DNA of 64,000 bases from Variovorax sp. dw_308 (GTDB lineage: Bacteria; Pseudomonadota; Gammaproteobacteria; Burkholderiales; Burkholderiaceae_C). A program made the translations under genes and the position numbers. Shown piece after piece: positions 56,856 through 64,000 of this stretch. Location of the stretch: positions 620,001 to 684,000 of the forward strand of contig NZ_JAATOM010000002.1 in NCBI RefSeq assembly GCF_019207085.1. Direction: 5' to 3'. Positions within the stretch are counted from its first letter, which is position 1; each line of letters begins with the position of its first letter. The notes under the pieces are model-generated. The model did no database searches, was not told the origin of the DNA, and saw nothing but the letters and a program-made list of their open reading frames with translations.

Positions 56856-58136
56856 TCAGGCTGCATTGACCGTCATCTCCACGATCCCGTCCGCCAGGCG
56901 CGCCTGCACCGCGTCGCCGGGGGCGAGTTGCCGTGCGCTGGTGATCGCACGCCCTTGCGGGTCTGCGAGCCACGCGTAGCCGCGCTGCAGCACAAGAGCC
57001 GGGTCGAGCAGCTGGAGTCGATCGCCGATGCGCCCCAGGCGATCTTGCCGCTGTGCCAGCGCGCGCGCGAATTTCAAGGGCAGGTCGGCTTGCAAGACCC
57101 GCTGCGCTTGCGCCAGCCGCTCAGTTTTCGAGACGACCGCATAGTGGAGGCGCTGCGCTTGGTGCGCGAGACCCAGGCGCTGGCGGGCGACCAGGCCGGA
57201 AGGCCGTCCGAGCCGGCCCGCGGCCAGGTCCAGCCGCTGCTCGAGCGCATCGAGGCGGCGGCCGAGCGCGTCGTCCAGCCGTTCTCCCACGAGGCCGAGC
57301 GCGTCCAGCCACAGCGCCTGCGGGGCAGCCACCAGTTCGGCCGCCGCCGTAGGGGTGGGTGCGCGAACATCGGCGCAGAAATCGGCGATGGTGAAGTCGG
57401 TCTCATGGCCGACACCGCTGACCAGCGGCGCCGGACTTGCCGCAATCGTGCGCGCCAGGGTTTCGTCATTGAAGGCCCAGAGGTCTTCGATCGAACCGCC
57501 GCCGCGAACAAGCAAGATGGCGTCCGGCGCCGGGACCAGCGCGTAGAGCGCTCGCAAGGCGTCGACCAGTTCGGCCGGCGCCTGTGCGCCCTGCACTGCC
57601 GCGGGCGCCAGCACGACTTCGACATGCGGCGCGCGGCGGCGCAGCGCCGTCACGACGTCATGCAATGCGGCAGCGCCCAGCGAAGTCACGAGGCCGATGC
57701 GCGTTGGCATCACCGGCAACGGTCGCTTGCGGGCTGGATCGAACAAGCCCTCGGCCTCCAGCCGTGCCTTGCGCTGCAGGAACTGCTCGAACAGGGCACC
57801 CTGGCCGGCGCGGCGCAGGCTTTCCACGACCAGTTGCAGGTCCCCCCGGGGCTCATACACCGCAAGACGGCCACGCACCTCGACCTGGTCGCCGTCGCGC
57901 GGCTGGAAATCCAGAAGGCTTGCGGCACGCCGGAACATCGCGCAACGCAACTGGCCCGCTTCGTCCTTCAACGAGAAATAGCAGTGGCCACTCGACGCGC
58001 GGGAGAAGCCGGAAATCTCGCCGCGCACGGTCACCGGATTGAAGCGCGCGTCGATCGCATCGGCCACCGCGCGACAAAGGGCACCTACGGGCCAGACTCG
58101 GCGCGCCAACGCCGAAACTTCATTAAATTCACCCAC
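56856..58136 (-). CDS. xseA: Exodeoxyribonuclease VII large subunit
   Basis: A ~426-residue nuclease subunit: an OB-fold N-terminal domain (VTVRGEISGFSRASSGHCYFSLKD), the catalytic core (RIGLVTSLGAAALHDV, LLVRGGGSIEDLWAFND, SGVGHETDFTIADFCADVRAPTPTAAAEL), then a coiled-coil rich C-terminus. GTG 58136 gives a typical short lead; a GTG at 58220 would add 28 residues. It diverges from exbB. Confidence 0.93.
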   Translation of the reverse strand: MGEFNEVSALARRVWPVGALCRAVADAIDARFNPVTVRGEISGFSRASSGHCYFSLKDEAGQLRCAMFRRAASLLDFQPRDGDQVEVRGRLAVYEPRGDLQLVVESLRRAGQGALFEQFLQRKARLEAEGLFDPARKRPLPVMPTRIGLVTSLGAAALHDVVTALRRRAPHVEVVLAPAAVQGAQAPAELVDALRALYALVPAPDAILLVRGGGSIEDLWAFNDETLARTIAASPAPLVSGVGHETDFTIADFCADVRAPTPTAAAELVAAPQALWLDALGLVGERLDDALGRRLDALEQRLDLAAGRLGRPSGLVARQRLGLAHQAQRLHYAVVSKTERLAQAQRVLQADLPLKFARALAQRQDRLGRIGDRLQLLDPALVLQRGYAWLADPQGRAITSARQLAPGDAVQARLADGIVEMTVNAA

Positions 58137-58458
58137 ACGAAATCCATGGAAAGCGAGTTGGCCCGGTGATTGCTCCACAGCCGCATGCACCAAGCGCGGG
58201 CAGCCCGCCGATGTCGCCACACATACAGTCTCTGCCGTGCAAGTAATTGATTTGATTGAAGAATATGCTGCTCAAAATTAAGTCGATCTAATGAGAGCCC
58301 CTGTGCATGCGGCTCCGGACGCCTTTCCAGCGCAGTTACTCACAAAGTTGTCCACAGAAACTGTGCGTCTGGTCTTACAGGGTTGGCGCTCCCTTCGCAG
58401 ACCCGTCGCTCGGAGATAATCGCGCCGAATTTTGCAATCCACCCGGCTGGAGAATCAT
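58137..58458. other. Divergent intergenic region between xseA and exbB
   Basis: About 320 bp with no supported gene, probably carrying both promoters. The middle is markedly AT-rich (about 58235-58290). A single 9-mer close to a DnaA box (TTGTCCACA at 58348-58356) is present but isolated. Confidence 0.45.
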
Positions 58459-59091
58459 TTGTTATCGATCATAGTTGCCGCGGGCTGGCCCATCTGGCCG
58501 TTGCTCGCTTGCTCAGTGCTGGCGCTTGCGCTGGTCATCGAGCGCTTCGTCAACCTCAAGACCGTTCGCGTCCTGCCACCCAAGTTGCTCGACGAAGCCA
58601 TCACGGTATCGCATTCCTCGATTCCGGGGCCGGACGTGGTCACCAAGCTGGAACAGAACTCCGCGCTCGGGCAGGTGCTGGCTTCGGGCTTCCGGGCGCT
58701 CAACGCGAATCCGCGTTGCACGGAAGACGATCTGCGCGCCGCCATGGAAGCGGCCGGCCGCACCGTCGCGCACAAGCTCGAGCGCTGGCTGCCGGCGCTG
58801 GCGACCATCGCGTCCGCCGCACCGCTGCTGGGGCTGCTGGGGACGGTGATCGGCATGATCGAGATCTTCGGTTCGCAGTCGCCTGCGAGCGGGGGCGTGG
58901 GGTCGGGCAACCCGGCGCAACTCGCGCATGGCATCTCGATTGCGCTCTACAACACGGCCTTCGGGCTTATCGTCGCGATCCCGACGCTGATCTTCTGGCG
59001 ATACTTCCGCACGCGCGTCGACGAGTACCTGCTGAACCTGGAACTCGCAGGCGAGCGCTTCGCACGACACCTGAACGCGCTGAGGAAGTAG
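58459..59091 (+). CDS. exbB: ExbB/TolQ/MotA family proton channel protein
   Basis: A 210-residue membrane protein with three helices: IIVAAGWPIWPLLACSVLALALVIE near the start, ATIASAAPLLGLLGTVIGMIEIF, and LYNTAFGLIVAIPTLIFWRYF. It forms the proton channel with ExbD and energises an outer-membrane (TonB-type) system. TTG 58459 is chosen because GGAG lies 6 nt upstream; a TTG at 58432 gives nine extra residues. First gene of the exbB-exbD-lpxK-Trm112-kdsB-adk string. Confidence 0.88.
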   Translation: MLSIIVAAGWPIWPLLACSVLALALVIERFVNLKTVRVLPPKLLDEAITVSHSSIPGPDVVTKLEQNSALGQVLASGFRALNANPRCTEDDLRAAMEAAGRTVAHKLERWLPALATIASAAPLLGLLGTVIGMIEIFGSQSPASGGVGSGNPAQLAHGISIALYNTAFGLIVAIPTLIFWRYFRTRVDEYLLNLELAGERFARHLNALRK

Positions 59092-59160
59092 CCGCATGCC
59101 CTGTCCCATCCTGAACTCGCTACCCCTCGGCTCATCTGAGCGGGCCTGCGGAGGCATGTC

Positions 59161-59601
59161 GTGACGCGGGGCCGCATGCATTTTCGCCACGGTGCGCGCG
59201 ATGAACCGGAGATCAACCTGATTCCGTTCATCGACGTGCTGCTGGTGGTGTTGATCTTCCTGATGCTGTCGACCACGTACAGCAAGTTCACGGAGATGCA
59301 ACTGCGGCTGCCCGTGGCGGACGCGGACGCGCAGCGCGACTACCCCAAGGAAATCATTGCCGCCGTGTCAGCAGACGGTCGCTATTCGATCAACAAGACC
59401 GTCCTGCCCGATCGCAGCGTCGAAACGGTGGCCGCCGCGCTCTCCTCCGCATCACGGGGCGGCAAGGATTCGGTGGTGGTGATCAGTGCCGACGCCAATG
59501 CCTCCCATCAATCCGTGATCACGGTCATGGAGGGCGCTCGCCGAGCCGGGCTGATGCAGATCACGTTCGCGACGCAATCGGCCGCACAGGCCGGGCGCTG
59601 A
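59161..59601 (+). CDS. exbD: ExbD/TolR family protein
   Basis: A 146-residue protein with one N-terminal transmembrane helix holding the proton-relay aspartate (EINLIPFIDVLLVVLIFLML) and a periplasmic domain (KEIIAAVSADGRYSIN, VVVISADANASHQSVI). It pairs with the preceding ExbB. Start GTG 59161 has GGAGG 6 nt upstream; ATG 59176 is an alternative. Confidence 0.88.
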   Translation: MTRGRMHFRHGARDEPEINLIPFIDVLLVVLIFLMLSTTYSKFTEMQLRLPVADADAQRDYPKEIIAAVSADGRYSINKTVLPDRSVETVAAALSSASRGGKDSVVVISADANASHQSVITVMEGARRAGLMQITFATQSAAQAGR

Positions 59602-59604
59602 AGC

Positions 59605-60585
59605 TTGGATCTGCAGCGGGCATGGCTCGGTCGCGGCCCGCTGGCGCGGCTGCTGTGGCCGGTCTCGCTGGTCTTCGGCGCATTGGCGGGCCTGCGACGC
59701 TGGCTGTACCGGCTTGGCGTCTTTCGCACCGAGCGCGTGGACGTCCCGGTGCTGGTGGTCGGCAACGTCATCGCAGGTGGGTCGGGCAAGACGCCCGTGG
59801 TGATCGCGCTGGTCCAGCATCTGCGCGCGCGCGGCGTCCAGGTCGGCGTGATCTCGCGTGGCTACGGCCGCAAGACAACGGATTGCCGGGAGGTGCTGCC
59901 CGGCGCCGACCCGCACGAGGTCGGCGACGAGGCCGCGCTGACACGCCAGCTCACAGGCGTGCCGGTCTTCGTCGCGGCGAAGCGCATCGAGGCCGCACGC
60001 GCCTTGCTGCAGCAGCATCCTCGAACCCGGCTCATCGTGAGCGACGACGGGCTGCAGCACCTGGCGCTCGCGCGGGACTTCGAGATTTGCGTGTTCGACG
60101 ATCGCGGCGTTGGCAACGGTTGGTTGCTGCCGGCGGGACCATTGCGCGAGCACTGGCCGCGGCGCTGCGACCTGGTGCTGCACACCGGCGCCCGGCCGGC
60201 ATTCGACAGGGGCTTTCGTTCGCAACGCACGCTGGCCGACCATGCATTGCGCAGCGATGGCAGCCGTGTCTCCCTCGCGGAATTGGTTGGCCAACCCGTT
60301 GTCGCCCTGGCCGCCGTTGCGAAGCCCGACGGCTTCTTCGAGATGTTGCGAGCGCGCGGCATCCAGCCAGAACGCTGCTTGCCGCTGCCGGACCATTTCG
60401 ATTTCGAGGACTGGCAACGCCCGCCAGGGAACCAGCTCCTCCTTTGCACCGAGAAGGACGCCGTGAAGCTGTGGCGCGTGGCCCCGGAAGCGTTGGCCGT
60501 GCCGCTGGTGTTCACGCCCGAGCCCGCGTTCTTCGACGCGCTCGACGCAAAGCTATCATCGCTCGATGGACACCAAGCTGCTTGA
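59605..60585 (+). CDS. lpxK: Tetraacyldisaccharide 4'-kinase
   Basis: A 326-residue inner-membrane-associated kinase that phosphorylates the 4' position of the lipid A precursor. N-terminal helix ([19 protein letters not shown]), P-loop [19 protein letters not shown] and DDGLQHLAL follow in family order. The TTG start at 59605 comes 4 nt after exbD. The final 20 nt overlap the Trm112 gene. Confidence 0.93.
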   Translation: MDLQRAWLGRGPLARLLWPVSLVFGALAGLRRWLYRLGVFRTERVDVPVLVVGNVIAGGSGKTPVVIALVQHLRARGVQVGVISRGYGRKTTDCREVLPGADPHEVGDEAALTRQLTGVPVFVAAKRIEAARALLQQHPRTRLIVSDDGLQHLALARDFEICVFDDRGVGNGWLLPAGPLREHWPRRCDLVLHTGARPAFDRGFRSQRTLADHALRSDGSRVSLAELVGQPVVALAAVAKPDGFFEMLRARGIQPERCLPLPDHFDFEDWQRPPGNQLLLCTEKDAVKLWRVAPEALAVPLVFTPEPAFFDALDAKLSSLDGHQAA

Positions 60586-60748
60586 ATTGCTGGTCTGCCC
60601 CGTGACCAAGGGGCCGCTGACCTGGAACCCGGAGAAGCAGGAACTCTCTTCCCGCTCCGCACGCCTCGCCTATCCGGTGCGCGACGGCATTCCGGTACTG
60701 CTGGAAAACGAGGCGCGAACCCTGACCGACGACGAGTTGGGGCTTTGA
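60566..60748 (+). CDS. Trm112 family protein (YcaR-like)
   Basis: A 60-residue protein of the Trm112/UPF0434 type: [16 protein letters not shown], with [22 protein letters not shown]. The usual zinc ribbon is reduced here: only one Cys (CPVTKG) of the pairs found in some members is present, as in many proteobacterial versions. It nearly always sits between lpxK and kdsB; role unknown. It overlaps both neighbours. Confidence 0.9.
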   Translation: MDTKLLELLVCPVTKGPLTWNPEKQELSSRSARLAYPVRDGIPVLLENEARTLTDDELGL

Positions 60749-61590
60749 GCAACGCCGGATCGCTTCCGGGTGCTGCGTCCCCCGCTTCAGGCCGCGACGA
60801 GGACAACGGCGCACCTCGCGCGGACGTTCGCTTCATCGTCCTCATTCCCGCACGGCTCGCGTCGACGCGTCTGCCGGACAAGCCGCTGGCGGACATCTGC
60901 GGCATTCCCATGGTGGTCCGTGTCGCGCAACGGGCGGATCTGTCGAGCGCGACGCGCGTCGTGGTCGCCGCCGATGACGTGCGCATCGTGGACGCCTGCC
61001 GCGCCCATGGCGTCGAAGTCCTCCTCACCCGCACCGACCATGTGAGCGGCAGTGATCGGCTGGCGGAGGCCTGCACGTTGCTCCGCCTGGCCGACGATGA
61101 AATCGTGGTCAACGTGCAGGGCGACGAGCCGCTGATCGATCCGTCGCTGATCGACGCCGTGGCGATGACCCTTTCCAATGAACCCGAAGCATCGATGAGC
61201 ACCGCCGTGCACGCCATCGATTCGACTGAGGATTTCCTGAACCCGAACGTGGTCAAGGCCGTGCTGGATGCGCGGGGCCATGCCCTCTACTTCAGCCGTG
61301 CACCGATACCGTGGTGGCGCGACGGCTTCGCCAGCGAGTCGCCGGGTGCGCTGCCGACGCCGGCGCCATTGCGACACATCGGCATCTACGGCTATCGCGC
61401 CGGATTCATTCGCCAGTTCCCAGCCCTGCCGCCCGCGCCTATCGAATCCGTCGAAGCGCTCGAACAATTGCGCGCCATGTGGCATGGCCATCGCATCGCA
61501 GTGCACGTGAGCGACCATGCCCCGGGTCCGGGCGTCGACACGCCGGAAGACCTGGTGCGCGTCCGCGCGCGCGTCGCCGCGACGCCATAG
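60745..61590 (+). CDS. kdsB: 3-deoxy-manno-octulosonate cytidylyltransferase
   Basis: A 281-residue CMP-Kdo synthetase, activating Kdo for lipopolysaccharide. Motifs: [45 protein letters not shown], and [16 protein letters not shown] 60745 overlaps the previous stop; about 27 residues precede the core and the true start could be internal. Confidence 0.94.
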   Translation: MSNAGSLPGAASPASGRDEDNGAPRADVRFIVLIPARLASTRLPDKPLADICGIPMVVRVAQRADLSSATRVVVAADDVRIVDACRAHGVEVLLTRTDHVSGSDRLAEACTLLRLADDEIVVNVQGDEPLIDPSLIDAVAMTLSNEPEASMSTAVHAIDSTEDFLNPNVVKAVLDARGHALYFSRAPIPWWRDGFASESPGALPTPAPLRHIGIYGYRAGFIRQFPALPPAPIESVEALEQLRAMWHGHRIAVHVSDHAPGPGVDTPEDLVRVRARVAATP

Positions 61591-62379
<789 letters not shown>

Positions 62380-62394
62380 GCGAGAGCGAGAAGC

Positions 62395-62414
62395 GGGGCC
62401 CGGACGCGGGCCCC
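62395..62414. terminator. Hairpin between convergent adk and asparaginase genes
   Basis: GGGGCCCG (62395-62402) and CGGGCCCC (62407-62414) form a perfect 8-bp stem with a 4-base loop. No T run follows on either strand. It could serve as a shared, bidirectional transcription barrier, but that is inferred from position. Confidence 0.5.
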
Positions 62415-62431
62415 TGATTCGACGCGCTGCG

Positions 62432-63433
62432 TCAGCGCGACGGCTGGCGAGTCAGCAATTCAAGCATGAGTGCAATGCGCGCCTTGACCGGACTCAGCCC
62501 GCCGGCATCGCGCAACGCATCCCCGGGTTTGGGCAGGATGCGGCCATTGGAGCAACGCGTGGCGCGCAGTACCGCGATGCCCGCTGCCTGCGCCCTGAGC
62601 GCAGCCGCCTCCAACGCGTGATGCAGCGTGCCGTTGCCGGTGGCGGCCAGCACCAACCCCTGGACGGCGTCCGTGCCTCCAACTGCATGCTCCCGGACCA
62701 GCGAATCGACGATCGCGCCGCTCGCGCCGGCATGGCTCAGCATGATTTCCACGCGAGGCGCAGCACTGGCGCCTGAAACTGCGTCGATCTCCGCCGGCGA
62801 CCACTGTGTGCTCGTCGAGGGCCAGCTCCGCACGGAACGAACCGCACCCTCCTCGACATAGCCGATCGGTCCGGCGTCGCCGGAAGAGAAGGCATCGAGC
62901 CGATAGGTGTGGACCTTCTGCACATCGAGCGCCCCATGGATCACTCCCGCGCAGACCGCGAGCACACCGCTCGCATTTGCCGTAGCCGCAACGACTACCG
63001 CATCCCGCACGTTCTGCGGCCCGTCAGGCGACAGCGACGTCGCCGGCCGCATCGCACATGTCAACACCACAGGCTTCTGCGACCGCAGCGTCGAATGCAG
63101 GAAGAAGGCCGTCTCTTCCAGCGTATCGGTCCCATGCGTGATCACGAGACCGACGACATCTGGCTGCACCAGCCAATGCGCGCAACGCGCGGCCAGGCGC
63201 TGCCAGATCGCGAAGTCCATGTCCTTGCTGTCCACCTGTGCCACCTGCTCCGACTGCAACGTGACGCCAGCCACCTCGATGCCACCCAGCAACTCCGACA
63301 CGCCGACCTCCGCCGCCGTGTAGCCGATGTTGTCGCCGGGCTGCGTGGACCGGCCGGCAATGGTGCCTCCCGTGCCGAGGACCACCACGCGCCTGGACTC
63401 CTTCACTGCCTTGCTCGCGACCATGCTTGCCAT
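62432..63433 (-). CDS. Asparaginase family protein
   Basis: A 333-residue type I/II L-asparaginase: nucleophile region [12 protein letters not shown] and second active-site cluster [15 protein letters not shown], with [15 protein letters not shown]. It hydrolyses asparagine (possibly also glutamine). No signal peptide is apparent, suggesting a cytoplasmic enzyme. ATG 63433 or 63424 may start it. The lexA boxes begin 11 bp upstream of 63433. Confidence 0.87.
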   Translation of the reverse strand: MASMVASKAVKESRRVVVLGTGGTIAGRSTQPGDNIGYTAAEVGVSELLGGIEVAGVTLQSEQVAQVDSKDMDFAIWQRLAARCAHWLVQPDVVGLVITHGTDTLEETAFFLHSTLRSQKPVVLTCAMRPATSLSPDGPQNVRDAVVVAATANASGVLAVCAGVIHGALDVQKVHTYRLDAFSSGDAGPIGYVEEGAVRSVRSWPSTSTQWSPAEIDAVSGASAAPRVEIMLSHAGASGAIVDSLVREHAVGGTDAVQGLVLAATGNGTLHHALEAAALRAQAAGIAVLRATRCSNGRILPKPGDALRDAGGLSPVKARIALMLELLTRQPSR

Positions 63434-63443
63434 CTTTCAGAAA

Positions 63444-63478
63444 CTGGTTAAAAATACAGGTACTGGATATTCAACCAG
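63444..63478. promoter_or_regulatory. Two tandem LexA (SOS) boxes
   Basis: CTG-N10-CAG occurs twice: CTGGTTAAAAATACAG (63444-63459) and CTGGATATTCAACCAG (63463-63478), start-to-start 19 bp. They are placed 21 and 40 bp before the lexA ATG, as expected for autorepression. The first box also lies just upstream of the divergent asparaginase start. Confidence 0.82.
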
Positions 63479-63498
63479 TGCCGCAAGGAGTCAAGCGC

Positions 63499-64000
63499 AT
63501 GCTCAACCTGTCGAACTTTGCCGTCAAGCTTACCGCCCGCCAGCAGCAGATCCTGGACTTGATCCAGAGCGCTATTGCCCGGACCGGCGCGCCGCCCACA
63601 CGAGCAGAAATCGCGGCTGAATTGGGCTTCAAGTCCGCCAACGCGGCCGAAGAACATTTGCAGGCGCTGGCGCGCAAGGGCGTCATCGAACTGGTCAGCG
63701 GCACCTCGCGCGGCATCCGCCTGAAGGGCGAGGTCTTGCGCGCCATCAACGAAACACGCTCCAGCCAGTATTCGCTGGGCCTGCCCGGCATGGCCCAATT
63801 GGCGCTCCCCTTGGTCGGCCGAGTCGCGGCAGGCTCGCCGATCCTCGCGCAGGAACACATCGATCAGACCTACTACGTCGAAAACACGCTGTTCCAACGC
63901 CAGCCCGACTATCTGCTCAAGGTGCGCGGCATGTCCATGCGCGACGCGGGCATCATGGATGGCGACCTGCTCGCAGTCCAGTCCACCAAGGAAGTGCGCA
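63499..64000 (+). CDS. lexA: LexA repressor (3' end beyond window)
   Basis: The first 167 residues of LexA. The winged-helix DNA-binding domain ([52 protein letters not shown] [11 protein letters not shown]) is followed by the self-cleavage site in [10 protein letters not shown] (Ala-Gly) and the catalytic serine in [15 protein letters not shown]. The rest, including the catalytic Lys, is outside. ATG 63499 has AAGGAG 8 nt upstream. Confidence 0.95.
   Translation, partial: MLNLSNFAVKLTARQQQILDLIQSAIARTGAPPTRAEIAAELGFKSANAAEEHLQALARKGVIELVSGTSRGIRLKGEVLRAINETRSSQYSLGLPGMAQLALPLVGRVAAGSPILAQEHIDQTYYVENTLFQRQPDYLLKVRGMSMRDAGIMDGDLLAVQSTKEVR

Noticed and set aside
58348..58356. DnaA-box-like 9-mer TTGTCCACA suggesting an origin
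   Set aside because: A single mismatched copy, no cluster of boxes, and no dnaA or dnaN nearby.

Overview
The window looks like a chromosomal segment of a high-GC betaproteobacterium in the Burkholderiales, most likely Comamonadaceae (Variovorax-like). This is inferred from product types and gene orders: exbB-exbD-lpxK-Trm112-kdsB-adk, nadD-rsfS-rlmH-maf-rng, and clpS-clpA. No rRNA, tRNA or CRISPR array was seen. Genes are tightly packed, many with 1-4 nt stop/start overlaps (ATGA, GTGA, TGATG), and TTG starts are frequent. Taxonomy cannot be proven from the window alone.

Layout. 0-12 kb: housekeeping genes (partial tolB, msbA, then a minus-strand run of rng, maf, rlmH, rsfS, nadD, hemF, purD and yebC). 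A two-gene AAA ATPase/TOPRIM module (3.1-4.9 kb) of less GC-rich sequence sits between msbA and rng and looks like an acquired defence cassette. 12.1-25.6 kb: an aryl-polyene/xanthomonadin-type pigment locus (chorismatase for a hydroxybenzoate starter, two acyltransferases, glycosyltransferase, ketoreductase, two dehydratase domains, methyltransferase, deacetylase-like protein, RND/MMPL exporter, LolA-like carrier, ACP ligase, COG4648 membrane protein, ACP). No ketosynthase is visible in it. An orphan TIR-STING gene sits between its plus-strand and minus-strand halves. Two places in the minus-strand operon carry unusual chains of overlapping mini-ORFs, one of them a 62-bp tandem repeat.

25.7-31.1 kb: a HerA-like ATPase, then an ECF sigma factor with its NrsF-type membrane anti-sigma, diverging from a bufferin operon (precursor peptide, MNIO enzyme, DUF2063 partner, DoxX). 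Both sides carry a GTAAC(C/T)-N16-CGAA sigma-F-type promoter, so the module appears self-contained. 31.2-42.1 kb: a pyrimidine salvage/catabolism locus with URC-pathway genes (GTP cyclohydrolase II-like Urc1, DUF1688 Urc4, uracil phosphoribosyltransferase), a BMP-type nucleoside ABC importer, a lipoprotein nucleosidase and a cytosine deaminase. 42.1-50.2 kb: small enzymes, then sbcB, cls, clpA and clpS.

50.2-53.5 kb: an accessory patch with a decayed reverse-transcriptase fragment and an SdsA1-type alkylsulfatase. 53.5-64 kb: icd, a small secreted basic protein, a DUF192 protein, sodB, xseA, the exbBD-lpxK-kdsB-adk envelope/nucleotide operon, an asparaginase, and lexA (cut by the window end) behind two tandem LexA boxes.
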